64,000 nt of DNA from Endoryza foliicola (GTDB lineage Bacteria; Bacteroidota; Bacteroidia; Chitinophagales; Chitinophagaceae). Below, in pieces: positions 27,434 through 35,873 of this stretch (its first letter is position 1; every line of letters starts with the position of its first letter). The notes beneath the pieces are model-generated. The model was not told where the DNA came from. It was given only the letters and a program-made list of their open reading frames with translations, and did not search any database. The stretch is taken from positions 3,286,001 through 3,350,000 of the forward strand of contig OZ245715.1 of assembly GCA_965226965.1 (NCBI GenBank). Reading direction: 5' to 3'. The translations under genes were made by a program, and so were the position numbers.

Positions 27434-27697
27434 ATGAATTCTCGTTTGATTCACACGAAAAACGAATGTGGTTATTTGGCAGAAAAGTTCAAGATGCAAG
27501 AAAATCATCAAGTATCGACCAGTAAAATTGCTCTTTTAAAGATTCAAAGTTGGAAGTTCGCCGCGAAAACACCTGAAATTGGCGCTAATTATCTTCATTC
27601 AATTGAAGACATAATCCGCAGGTCCTTTTTCGAGTACATTCCGGCTGCGCATGTACTTTGTTCTGAAGCATATTTTACAGCCCCTAAAGACAATTAA
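27434..27697 (+). CDS. Small orphan protein, unknown function
   Basis: An 87-residue open frame beginning MNSRLIHTKNECGYLAEKFK. The frame extends back to 27326, but the 36 extra codons cover the palindromes and promoter-like region, so I favour the ATG at 27434. There is no signal peptide or membrane helix. The protein is moderately basic with two cysteines and several aromatic residues (QSWKFAAK, RRSFFEYIP). I recognise no domain. Support for it being real comes from the operator-like palindromes upstream and tandem hairpins including a strong terminator downstream. The codon content looks ordinary. Confidence 0.5.
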   Translation: MNSRLIHTKNECGYLAEKFKMQENHQVSTSKIALLKIQSWKFAAKTPEIGANYLHSIEDIIRRSFFEYIPAAHVLCSEAYFTAPKDN

Positions 27698-27707
27698 AAT
27701 TTTTACT

Positions 27708-27766
27708 CATCAAATTTCATTTGATGGATTAACAAGAAAAAATCTCGCATTCATGCGAGATTTTTT
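27708..27766 (+). terminator. Tandem hairpins, second one a terminator
   Basis: First hairpin CATCAAAT/ATTTGATG (27708-27715 with 27719-27726). Second AATCTCGCA/TGCGAGATT (27741-27749 with 27754-27762), TTCA loop and a T-run to 27766. The A-rich left side makes the second one potentially bidirectional, also serving the YdjC region. Confidence 0.8.
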
Positions 27767-27830
27767 CATTTAAGGAGCTTTTTAGTTCGATTAGAAAATC
27801 AAACATACTTGCTTTTAACTGAAGAGCATT

Positions 27831-28838
27831 TTATCTGCCCTTTCTTCTTTCCATCAATTCTCTCCAAGTTACCAATACTATTTTTTGCTCTTCCAAGGCC
27901 TTTTTTAATGCAGGGTCAATCATAGCAAGTAAATCGCCTTGGCGTGTTGGTCCCGATTCCGAAATATTTTTAAAAATGGGGGAAGGCTGAGTACAATGCA
28001 TGATGATCATGGTTAAACCCGGCTTTATTTCTTTCAAGGCTTCGATATAGTGAGCGGTTTTAAATGCCTGTAGCTTTTTAGTGTCTGCGGCAGTTATTGC
28101 ATCTGGTTCCCACCCGTAACTTGCGTTGTAGAGATCATCAAGTACAGGCAAACCGGAAGCCCACAATTGTTTTCCCAAGAGTCTAATTCCTTGCACCAAC
28201 TGTGGATCAAGTTTGTTGTGAACTTGAATTAAACTGGCATGACCCGCCGGAAACATTACTGGGATTTTGTACTCCATTCCCACTTTCAAGTAACGTTGAA
28301 TAAAAGGCAGAGATCCAAAGAGAGTCCCCATATGACTGTCTAAGTGAGTGGGAAGAAATCCCATCTTTAATGCTTTCTCAACCTGTGCTCGTATCTCCAT
28401 TTCTACTTCATCGGCACTGGCATGCTTTACTACCTCTTCAACGGAGGGCCATAAAGCACCTTCTTGGTCTACGAGGCCAGGTACTGCTTTAACGCCCGCC
28501 ACTGGTGGCCATCGGTATTCTTTCCATTCAGAAGTAAGCGTTAGATGAAGTCCGGCATCTATTTGAGGATGTTGTTTCAGATAATGAACAAATGCTGGCA
28601 CCCAGGAGCAAGGCATCATAACGCTGCATGAATTCGCTACACCTTGGGTAATTGCGTTGATTGCGCCTTCATTGGAATCGAAGCTCATTCCTACATCATC
28701 AACATGCAAAATTACTACTTTCGCATCTTTAGGATATCCCAGCTTTTGAGCATAAGTGGAATCTTCTTGAGCAAAGGATTTGGTGCCACTAATAAGTAAG
28801 AAAGCAAGCGCCCCGAAGCATTTTACGATTCGTTTCAT
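27831..28838 (-). CDS. YdjC/ChbG-like carbohydrate deacetylase, secreted
   Basis: A 335-residue protein of the YdjC family (PF04794), related to chitooligosaccharide deacetylase ChbG. It has a signal peptide (MKRIVKCFGALAFLLISG...FAQ), then the metal-binding motif HVD47-D48-VG, a substrate region DAGLHLTLTSEWKEYRWPP and the second metal motif HLDSHMGT near residue 165. It should remove acetyl groups from amino-sugar oligosaccharides in the periplasm; the polyol substrate is not readable. The signal peptide separates it from the cytoplasmic ChbG. It is monocistronic and faces the orphan gene. Confidence 0.87.
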   Translation of the reverse strand: MKRIVKCFGALAFLLISGTKSFAQEDSTYAQKLGYPKDAKVVILHVDDVGMSFDSNEGAINAITQGVANSCSVMMPCSWVPAFVHYLKQHPQIDAGLHLTLTSEWKEYRWPPVAGVKAVPGLVDQEGALWPSVEEVVKHASADEVEMEIRAQVEKALKMGFLPTHLDSHMGTLFGSLPFIQRYLKVGMEYKIPVMFPAGHASLIQVHNKLDPQLVQGIRLLGKQLWASGLPVLDDLYNASYGWEPDAITAADTKKLQAFKTAHYIEALKEIKPGLTMIIMHCTQPSPIFKNISESGPTRQGDLLAMIDPALKKALEEQKIVLVTWRELMERRKGR

Positions 28839-29057
28839 GAAACTTCCTTTTTTATTTTTTTAAAAAGAATATAAAACTCGATTTTAAGGTAATCATTTCA
28901 ACCGAAATAATTTGAATTCACTTGTAAATCGGGCTTACTTGGATTTGCACAAATATGAATTGCTTTACCATCCTTCAAAATTCCCTCAATTATGATGGCA
29001 TTCACATCATTATATCCTACATTTAGGCTGAAATCAATCACCTAATTATTTTGTTTT

Positions 29058-30806
29058 ATGGGAGATCTTCAGATCAAAAAGAATCCGAAGCAATATGATG
29101 CTATTGTAGTTGGTTCGGGAGCCGGCGGTGGTATGGCTGTTTATACTTTAGCCAAAGCCGGATTGAAAGTGGCCTTGATAGAAGCGGGGCCTATGTACGA
29201 CCCGCGCAAAAATCAAACACAATTTAAGAATCCTTGGGAATCGCCACGAAGAGGCGCGAGTACTAAATTTAGACCCTTCGGAGACTTTGATGCTTGTTAT
29301 CATGGTTGGGATATCGATGGAGAGCCTTATACCAAAAAATCAGGAACACAATGGGATTGGTGGCGCGCTCGTATGTTGGGCGGACGTACCAATCACTGGG
29401 GACGTATTTCACTTCGATTTGGTCCCAAAGATTTCAAAAGAAAAAGTATCGATGGATTGGGCGATGATTGGCCTATTTCATATGATGATATAAAACCTTA
29501 TTACGATCGCATCGACAGAATGCTAGGAGTGTTCGGTAGCAATGAAGGTTTGGAAAATGATCCCGATGGAATCTTTCTTCCTCCTCCCAAACCGCGTGCT
29601 CACGAGTTGTTCATTCAAAAAGCTGCTACCCATGCGGGCGTAAAAGTAATTCCCTCACGTTTGTCGATCCTCACAAAAGCATTACCCGATAATAAAGATC
29701 GTGGTGAATGTATGTTCTGTGGACAGTGTAACCGTGCTTGTAGTGTTGCTTACGCTGACTTCTCCTCTTCTTCCGTTTTAATTAAACCTGCTATCGCAAC
29801 CGGTAACGTTGATGTTTACCCGAATGCAATGGCGCGTGAAGTATTGACGAATGCAGAGGGGATATCAACCGGCGTTGCCTACATCAACAAAGATGATATG
29901 CAAGAGTACCAAGTTACCGGCCGAGTAGTAATTCTCGCTGCCAGTTCTTGCGAATCAACACGTTTGTTGTTGAACTCGAAATCGAAACGTCATGCCAATG
30001 GACTAGCCAACAGCAGTGATGTAGTAGGTCGTTATTTACACGATAGTACGGGTGCCGCTTTGGGTGGTTATTTACCCCAATTGTTCGACAGAAAACGATA
30101 CAATGAAGATGGCGTTGGTGGAATGCACGTTTATTCACCGTGGTGGTTAGATAATAAGAAATTAGATTTCCCACGTGGATACCATATCGAGTATTGGGGT
30201 GGTATGGGTCAGCCGGCTTACGGATTCGGTTTCGGAATCGAAAGCATGAACGGAAAACATGTGGTACACGGAAAACAAAAAGAAGCCGGTGGATACGGTG
30301 CTTCTTTAAAAGAAGACTATCGCTATTTCTACGGTGCCAGCGTTGGTATGGGAGGAAGAGGTGAAGCCATTCCTGTGTACGATAACCGTTGTACCATCGA
30401 TCCGAATGTTGTTGACAAATACGGCATTCCGGTTCTGAACTTTGATGTGAAATGGAGTGAACATGAAATAAAACAAGCCAAACACATGAAAGAAACCTTC
30501 AAGGAAATTATGCATGAAATGGGTGCAATCATTACTTGGGGGGGCGATGATGGTCCTGAAAACAACTATGGCCTTGAATCTCCGGGTAAGATCATTCACG
30601 AAGCAGGTACTGCTCGTATGGGTAACGATCCAAAAAAATCGGCCTTAAACAAATGGAACCAAGCACACGATTGTAAAAACCTTTTCGTGGTTGATGGTGC
30701 CGCCTTTGTGAGCCAAGCCGATAAGAACATTACCTGGACAATCTTGGCCCTTTCATTGAGAGCTTCTGAGTACATTATTGACGAAATGAAAAAGAAGAAT
30801 CTCTAA
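29058..30806 (+). CDS. GMC family oxidoreductase with a four-cysteine cluster
   Basis: FAD-dependent alcohol/sugar dehydrogenase of 582 residues in the GMC family. The N-terminus has the dinucleotide fold (YDAIVVGSGAGGGMAVYTLAKAGLKVALIEAG, residues 14-45) and the GGRTNHWGR motif; the C-terminus has the GMC_oxred_C region with HEAGTARMG and NPNLTI-like NKNITWTI. Unusually, residues 218-228 form C-x2-C-x2-C-x3-C (C218, C221, C224, C228), resembling an iron-sulphur ligand set, in the region where FAD-glucose/fructose dehydrogenase relatives carry a 3Fe-4S cluster. No signal peptide is seen. The next gene encodes its probable small subunit with a Tat-like signal, so export as a complex is plausible. 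Confidence 0.9.
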   Translation: MGDLQIKKNPKQYDAIVVGSGAGGGMAVYTLAKAGLKVALIEAGPMYDPRKNQTQFKNPWESPRRGASTKFRPFGDFDACYHGWDIDGEPYTKKSGTQWDWWRARMLGGRTNHWGRISLRFGPKDFKRKSIDGLGDDWPISYDDIKPYYDRIDRMLGVFGSNEGLENDPDGIFLPPPKPRAHELFIQKAATHAGVKVIPSRLSILTKALPDNKDRGECMFCGQCNRACSVAYADFSSSSVLIKPAIATGNVDVYPNAMAREVLTNAEGISTGVAYINKDDMQEYQVTGRVVILAASSCESTRLLLNSKSKRHANGLANSSDVVGRYLHDSTGAALGGYLPQLFDRKRYNEDGVGGMHVYSPWWLDNKKLDFPRGYHIEYWGGMGQPAYGFGFGIESMNGKHVVHGKQKEAGGYGASLKEDYRYFYGASVGMGGRGEAIPVYDNRCTIDPNVVDKYGIPVLNFDVKWSEHEIKQAKHMKETFKEIMHEMGAIITWGGDDGPENNYGLESPGKIIHEAGTARMGNDPKKSALNKWNQAHDCKNLFVVDGAAFVSQADKNITWTILALSLRASEYIIDEMKKKNL

Positions 30807-30840
30807 TCAACAACATTTATTCAAGTTTAATACTACTAAC

Positions 30841-31512
30841 ATGGATAGAAGGAAATCACTCAAAGCCATTGCCGTTGGTACTTTAGCTGCCGGTGTTGTG
30901 GCAGAGAGCTGCAAACTGAGCGATAAAAAGGATGAAACCAAAAAAGAAACCGGTTCAGCCGACGCGTCGAAATTCACTATCGATAGAGCAAAAGAAGAAA
31001 TTGAACGTGATACGAAGTTGATGAGCCAAAAGTTCTTCACTGAACATGAAATGGCAACCATCGCTATTTTAGCAGATATTATCATCCCTAAAGACGATGT
31101 TAGCGGAAGCGCCACTGATGCCGGCGTTCCTGCATTTATCGACTTTATCGTAATTGACATGCCCGATCATCAAACTCCGATGAGAGGTGGTTTGCGTTGG
31201 CTAGACATGCAGTGCCTGCAACGATTCGATAAGCCTTTTAAAGATTGTGATCAAAAACAGCAGATGGAAATAGTTGATGACATTGCATGGCCCAAAAAAG
31301 CAAAACCCGAAAACGCTCAAGGAGTAGCTTTCTTCAACTTAATGCGCAATCTCACTGCTACCGGTTTTTATACCAGCGAAATTGGAGTCAAAGATTTGGG
31401 GTATGCAGGAAATTCACCTAATAAATGGAATGGAGTTCCCGACGATGAATTGAAACGTTTAGGACTTTCCTATTCAGAATGGGAAATGAAAAATTGCGCG
31501 AAGTACGACTAA
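30841..31512 (+). CDS. Gluconate 2-dehydrogenase subunit 3 family protein
   Basis: A 223-residue partner protein (PF13618 type) of GMC dehydrogenases. Its N-terminus, DRRKSLKAIAVGTLAAGVVAESC, has a twin-arginine-like motif followed by a hydrophobic stretch and a lipobox-like Cys25, so it is probably a Tat-exported lipoprotein. The mature part has the family's motif EMATIAILADIIIPKD, DAGVPAFIDFIV and a final LGYAGN...GWNGVP-like segment. It lies 34 bp after the GMC gene and ends at a strong terminator, so the pair forms a two-gene operon. A cytochrome c subunit, common in related membrane dehydrogenases, is absent. Confidence 0.88.
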   Translation: MDRRKSLKAIAVGTLAAGVVAESCKLSDKKDETKKETGSADASKFTIDRAKEEIERDTKLMSQKFFTEHEMATIAILADIIIPKDDVSGSATDAGVPAFIDFIVIDMPDHQTPMRGGLRWLDMQCLQRFDKPFKDCDQKQQMEIVDDIAWPKKAKPENAQGVAFFNLMRNLTATGFYTSEIGVKDLGYAGNSPNKWNGVPDDELKRLGLSYSEWEMKNCAKYD

Positions 31513-31535
31513 CTAAAAGCAAGGATCAATAAATG

Positions 31536-31573
31536 AAAAAATCCCGTCAAGTTTTAACTAGACGGGATTTTTT
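31536..31573. terminator. Bidirectional terminator
   Basis: AAAAAATCCCGTC (31536-31548) pairs with GACGGGATTTTTT (31561-31573), 12-nt loop. T-runs on both strands; it serves the GMC operon and the convergent DUF4382 gene. Confidence 0.9.
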
Positions 31574-31590
31574 GTATAATCAGGGATTGA

Positions 31591-32454
31591 TTATTTGCGC
31601 AATGTAATAGTGCCTAACTCTGTTTCTCTTCCTCTCTTCACTTCTACGTTTACAATAGTAGTGTCTTTGTATCCATTTTTACCTTCAACAAATACACTAT
31701 AAGTTCCCGGTTTCAAACCACGGATTTTGAATTCACCTTCGTTCCATCTAGGGAAAGCAAATGCAGTATCGGTAGAATTGTATGCTTTCACAACTCCGTG
31801 AGAGCCTACCGGTCTAACCTTTCCTTCAATTTCTCCGGTAGCTTTTGCTCCAAAGAATTTCAAGTAAGGTCTTAGATAGTACTTGTTATTTTTATAAGTA
31901 ATGGATTTACCCAAGTTAAAGTCTAAGAAGAACTGCCAACTAGAATTGGTCAAAGAGTCAATATCAGAATGTTTGATATCAACATAAACATAGCTCTTGT
32001 TATCTTTCAAAATCAGCGGATAGCTAACAGAATCAACTACTACACTGTTATTGGTTCCTAATACAAACTTGATTCTTTCAATTTTACCATTAGGAATATA
32101 ACCTGAAGCCAACAGGGTATCTAACCCGTTCTGGAATTTCAAGATATCGTAAACACCCGGGCGGATGCTCAATGTATCCCATAATTCGCACTCTTTTTCA
32201 CAACGATCATTGTAATCATCATCGTCATGATGACGGCTGCTGTCACCGATACGTTCGCAGGTATCTACTTTAACCAAAAGACCCTGAATGTCGATAAACA
32301 CATTGTTATAATCTGTTGGGCCATCCAACAGGTATACTGATAATTTTGCTTGACCTGCCGGAATACTTTCTCCTGCAGATTTTTGACACGCTACTGCCAC
32401 TACCATTGCTGTAATAGCAAGTAGACTAACCGAAAGCCATGCTTTGAATTTCAT
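31591..32454 (-). CDS. DUF4382 domain lipoprotein
   Basis: A 287-residue lipoprotein (lipobox A-V-A-C, start ATG at 32454; the longer frame adds seven residues before a standard signal). The first part (about 35-180) matches DUF4382: KLSVYLLDGPTDYNNVFIDIQGL, SIRPGVYDILKFQNGLDTLLA and KFVLGTNNSVVVDS. The C-terminal part (about 205-287) looks like a carboxypeptidase-regulatory Ig-like fold (FKIRGLKPGTYSVFVEG). A striking Asp/His stretch (HHDDDDYNDR) near residue 70 could bind cations. It is found commonly in Bacteroidota; the function is unknown. Transcribed alone. Confidence 0.88.
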   Translation of the reverse strand: MKFKAWLSVSLLAITAMVVAVACQKSAGESIPAGQAKLSVYLLDGPTDYNNVFIDIQGLLVKVDTCERIGDSSRHHDDDDYNDRCEKECELWDTLSIRPGVYDILKFQNGLDTLLASGYIPNGKIERIKFVLGTNNSVVVDSVSYPLILKDNKSYVYVDIKHSDIDSLTNSSWQFFLDFNLGKSITYKNNKYYLRPYLKFFGAKATGEIEGKVRPVGSHGVVKAYNSTDTAFAFPRWNEGEFKIRGLKPGTYSVFVEGKNGYKDTTIVNVEVKRGRETELGTITLRK

Positions 32455-32646
32455 AGTAAATGAATTGTTTGCCAATAAATTCCCAAAACTGTGCCAGTCA
32501 AGTCAGATAAAAACAAGAGATATCCACATATACGCCTATACAATTGAATACCAGTACATTATCTATACAAAAGGATTGAATGTAAATTGACCAAAATCAA
32601 GAGTCAGGCTTCCTCTATTTAATTTTTAAAACCCCTTGAATGAAAC

Positions 32647-32654
32647 TATCTTTA
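32647..32654 (+). promoter_or_regulatory. Probable -7 element of dnaG
   Basis: TATCTTTA, one mismatch from TAnnTTTG, 17 nt before the GTG start at 32672. Confidence 0.35.
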
Positions 32655-32671
32655 CCCTCCACTTTTTTTAC

Positions 32672-34609
32672 GTGATCAGTCAGCAAACCATACAGCAAAT
32701 TCAAAGCAGGATCGATATAATTGAGATCATCGGCGAGTTCATTAAACTTAAAAAGCGCGGTGCCAATTACCTCGGCTTGTGTCCATTTCACGGAGAAAAG
32801 ACGCCTTCCTTTACGGTTTCTCCGGCCAAAGAAATTTACAAATGTTTTGGTTGTGGAAGAAGTGGGAATACCATCGGTTTTCTGATGGAGCATGAGAAAT
32901 ACTCCTATGTAGAAGCGCTGAAATGGTTGGCCAATAAGTACAATGTAGAGATCGAAGAAACAGCAGTTAGCCCTGAGGTAAAACTTCAGCAACAATTGGC
33001 CGATAGCTTGTACATCTTGAATGGTTTTGCCGGCAACTATTTTAAAGAACAATTGTGGCATTCAGAAGATGGGCAAGCGAATGCGATGAGTTATTTGAAA
33101 GAGCGTGGTTTTACGAATCCTACCATCGAGAAGTTTCAATTGGGCTATTGCTTGCCTCAACGCGACGCCTTTGCACAAACTGCAATTAAAGCTCAATACA
33201 GTACCGAGTATTTAGTAAAAAGTGGTTTGGTAGTAGAAAGAGATGGCAATTTTTATGACAACTACCGAGGTCGTATCATCTTCCCCATTCACAACAATAC
33301 CGGAAAAATCATCGGTTTTGGTGCACGTGTTATTGGCAAAGCAGATAAGGCTCCAAAATATATCAATACTCCGGAAAACGAAATTTATATCAAGAGTAAG
33401 ATTCTTTACGGTTCTTACTTTGCGCGCCAAGCGATCGATCGAAATGATGAGTGTTTGCTGGTAGAAGGTTATACTGATGTTATATCACTGCATCAGGCTG
33501 GTATTGAAAACGTAGTGGCATCGGGAGGTACTTCGCTTACCATCGATCAATTGCGGATTATTAAAAAGTATACGAATAACTTAACCATTGTATACGATGG
33601 AGACAATGCAGGTATCAAAGCTGCGAAACGCGGATTGGATATGGCATTGGAAGAGGGGCTGCAAGTGAAATTGGTATTGATACCGGATAATGAGGATCCG
33701 GATAGCTATGTCAATAAAGTAGGTGCAGATCAGTTCAAAGAGTTTGTAAAAGAGAACAAGAAAGATATCATTCTATTTCAATTAGAAATATCCTTAAAAG
33801 AAGTTGGCACTGATTCTTCAAAAAAAGCGGCCCTCGTAAATGAAATGGCTGAAACCATTGCCAAAATCAATAAAGTTGAAGACTTTACTCGTCAACAAGA
33901 TTATATTAAACAGTGCGCCGAACTACTTCGAATTGAAGAAAGTGGACTGGTGAACTTGGTCAACAAATTTATTCGAGAGAAAGTAACCAAAGAAGAACAA
34001 AAGCAACAAGCAGCAAGTTCGAATGAATATTCAGAGCCATCCGGCTTTGAGCAACCTGTTGATGATTTTGAGGCCGCTACACTATTAAATAAGGACGAGC
34101 TACAAGAAAGAGGTTTGATCAAGTGTTTAATAGAATATGGCCAAAAAGAATGGGATGAAGAACAAAAAGTAGCGGATTATATTTTTTATGAAATTGACGA
34201 TACCGGTTTGTTTGAAAATCAAGAACTGGTACAATTGTTTTTACAATACAAAGAATGGCATGAGCAAGGCTTGGAGCCCAATTCAAAATCATTCCTATAC
34301 GCCGAAAACAGAATGCTCTCAGAAGCGATTCTGAAAATATTAGACATGAAGTATGAGTTAAGTCCTAACTGGGCTTCTCATTTCGATGGCAAGATTCCCG
34401 AGAAAGACGCGCTGTACAAAGAAGAAACCCTCTCTACCCTACTCTACTTGAAGCTGCGTAAAATTCGAAAAATGATAGAAGAGAATCAACGCGATCTAGA
34501 GAAACCTCACACTATGGAGGAGCTCAAAATATTATTAGAGACACATAAGCATTTGAAAGACATGGAGACGGAGCTCACTAAAACAGTAGGTTCAGTTATC
34601 ATCCGTTAA
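32672..34609 (+). CDS. dnaG: DNA primase DnaG
   Basis: Primase that makes RNA primers for replication. I place the start at GTG (32672), giving 645 residues beginning (M)ISQQTIQQIQSRIDIIEIIGEFIKL, the standard DnaG opening; the ATG at 32636 adds 12 residues that do not fit and overlaps the -7 element. The zinc finger has C37, H40, C58 and C61 (CPFH...CFGC). The catalytic core has the Toprim motif LVEGYTDVISLH with E265 and DGDNAG. The C-terminal helicase-binding part is less conserved. It converges with the CYTH gene and overlaps it by 11 bp. Confidence 0.96.
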   Translation: MISQQTIQQIQSRIDIIEIIGEFIKLKKRGANYLGLCPFHGEKTPSFTVSPAKEIYKCFGCGRSGNTIGFLMEHEKYSYVEALKWLANKYNVEIEETAVSPEVKLQQQLADSLYILNGFAGNYFKEQLWHSEDGQANAMSYLKERGFTNPTIEKFQLGYCLPQRDAFAQTAIKAQYSTEYLVKSGLVVERDGNFYDNYRGRIIFPIHNNTGKIIGFGARVIGKADKAPKYINTPENEIYIKSKILYGSYFARQAIDRNDECLLVEGYTDVISLHQAGIENVVASGGTSLTIDQLRIIKKYTNNLTIVYDGDNAGIKAAKRGLDMALEEGLQVKLVLIPDNEDPDSYVNKVGADQFKEFVKENKKDIILFQLEISLKEVGTDSSKKAALVNEMAETIAKINKVEDFTRQQDYIKQCAELLRIEESGLVNLVNKFIREKVTKEEQKQQAASSNEYSEPSGFEQPVDDFEAATLLNKDELQERGLIKCLIEYGQKEWDEEQKVADYIFYEIDDTGLFENQELVQLFLQYKEWHEQGLEPNSKSFLYAENRMLSEAILKILDMKYELSPNWASHFDGKIPEKDALYKEETLSTLLYLKLRKIRKMIEENQRDLEKPHTMEELKILLETHKHLKDMETELTKTVGSVIIR

Positions 34610-35114
34610 GCAACATATCGCTATAAGAAATTGCGATCAAATCGGTTTCTACAATATCGAATGCTTTCATGTAAAATTCGCATTGAGTCAATAATTCTTC
34701 TTGAGTTTTAGGAGCATATAAGTTGCTCGCTTCTATTTCAACAAAGTTTCCAAGTTCATTTACTGTATCTATATGAAACTTTACATTCTCGATAAAATAG
34801 ATTTCCCTTTTTTTTACTACAGCTACTTTCACTCCTAAACTGGCTGATAGAACGGCTTTTAAGGAAGCGGGGTCGGCAACAGGCGACAAATTGAAATGGG
34901 ATGATTTAGGGCCGGCTTGATTAGAGCGATTATAAAAGATCAGATTGTTTTCAATATTCCCTTCCCGTAGTTTCAACCTTCCGTTTGGAACATTAAAATA
35001 GGTATCAGTTTGATGATCGGTTCCTTTACTAACGGCACCATTGTTAAGCAAGTATTCACGGATAGCATCTGAGTTTTTTGTACGGGCTTTGATTTCAACG
35101 TTGAGAAAAGACAT
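34599..35114 (-). CDS. CYTH domain protein (class IV adenylate cyclase-like)
   Basis: A 171-residue cytoplasmic protein starting MSFLNVEIKART (ATG at 35114). The EIK(A)R opening is the CYTH ExExK-type metal/triphosphate motif, followed by TDTYFNVPNGRLKLREG and NFVEIEA, as in CyaB-like class IV adenylate cyclases and thiamine triphosphatases. It probably acts on a triphosphate substrate, but which one is not readable; CyaB-like annotations are often given by homology only. The last 11 bp overlap the dnaG end on the other strand. Confidence 0.85.
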   Translation of the reverse strand: MSFLNVEIKARTKNSDAIREYLLNNGAVSKGTDHQTDTYFNVPNGRLKLREGNIENNLIFYNRSNQAGPKSSHFNLSPVADPASLKAVLSASLGVKVAVVKKREIYFIENVKFHIDTVNELGNFVEIEASNLYAPKTQEELLTQCEFYMKAFDIVETDLIAISYSDMLLNG

Positions 35115-35168
35115 GGTGGGGTGATTTGGGAGGGGCAAGTTAGGGAGAAAAAAGGAGACGAAGAAGAG

Positions 35169-35227
35169 AGGAGGCGAGGAACGAGGAAACGAGGAACGAG
35201 GAAATACAGACGACCCTGTAGGGGTCG
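35169..35227. repeat. Purine-rich short repeats and GC palindrome
   Basis: About four imperfect copies of GAGGAACGAGGAAAC-type units (35169-35204), then a palindrome CGACCC/GGGTCG (35211-35216 with 35222-35227). It resembles a fragment of a dispersed REP-like element but only one copy is seen here. Confidence 0.5.
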
Positions 35228-35245
35228 AACATCAGTAGGGAAAAG

Positions 35246-35274
35246 TAAAAAGGCTGTCTGAAACAGACAGCCTT
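35246..35274 (-). terminator. Terminator of the DUF3052-like gene
   Basis: Perfect 11-bp stem AAGGCTGTCTG/CAGACAGCCTT (35250-35260 with 35264-35274), 3-nt loop, then TTTTTAC on the minus strand. Confidence 0.9.
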
Positions 35275-35294
35275 CAAATCAGTTTGGCGAATCG

Positions 35295-35726
35295 TTATGC
35301 CATTTCAACAGCAGCTTTGGCTTTTGGTTGAGCCTTTAATGCTTGTTTCTTTGTGTATCGAATGGCTGTCCACACATGATCCAAATTCAATTCTTCACCA
35401 CCCTCGAAACCGGCGTCGCAAACGCAACTAAAGCTACATTCTTTGTGCAAATCGGTTACAATTTTAGAGCTAGACTTGGGAATAGCGATCCAAAAACGAG
35501 CTTGCTGGTGCAAAGCAGGTAACACATCTCTCATAATTCCTTTCAATTGAGTTCCGTTCAGTGCGAACACTAACGCGAAATCAATTTTACGAGACTTGAG
35601 TAAAGGGGTTACATTCTTTGAAAATGAAATTTTAGCAAACTGCTTTTCGATGGAGGAAGGAAGTCCCTGAATTAGGACATTTTTCTCATCACGCAACTCC
35701 AACTTTTCGAGAAGATTTTGAGACAT
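35295..35726 (-). CDS. DUF3052-like small protein
   Basis: A 143-residue cytoplasmic protein starting MSQNLLEKLELRDEKNVLIQG (ATG at 35726); the upstream ATG at 35783 would begin before the -7 element and is unlikely. The opening resembles DUF3052 (LGIKPG...VLLLNAPE), and the segment RFWIAIPKSSSKIVTDL matches that family's WVSWPKKxSGVxTDL. The C-terminus is rich in Lys, Ala and Gln. The cysteines SFSCVCDAGF near residue 105 are unusual. The function of the family is unknown, and the assignment is by pattern only. Confidence 0.65.
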   Translation of the reverse strand: MSQNLLEKLELRDEKNVLIQGLPSSIEKQFAKISFSKNVTPLLKSRKIDFALVFALNGTQLKGIMRDVLPALHQQARFWIAIPKSSSKIVTDLHKECSFSCVCDAGFEGGEELNLDHVWTAIRYTKKQALKAQPKAKAAVEMA

Positions 35727-35772
35727 GCGAGCAATTTTTGTTGAATGCCTTAGGTTAATACTTAACGGGCGA

Positions 35773-35780
35773 CAAAAATA
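35773..35780 (-). promoter_or_regulatory. Promoter -7 element of the DUF3052-like gene
   Basis: TATTTTTG on the minus strand, an exact match, 46 nt before the ATG at 35726. Confidence 0.45.
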
Positions 35781-35873
35781 CAAAAAAGCTCCGGCTTTAC
35801 CTACTATTCGTTAAAATATTCTGAAAATCAACGAGAGAGAAGCTGCTATTTTTATTAAAATTAGAAATCTTTC

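Noticed and set aside
29058..30806. Classic choline dehydrogenase or cellobiose dehydrogenase assignment for the GMC protein
   Set aside because: No substrate-specific motif supports either; the cysteine set and small subunit point to sugar dehydrogenase-like relatives, but the substrate is open.
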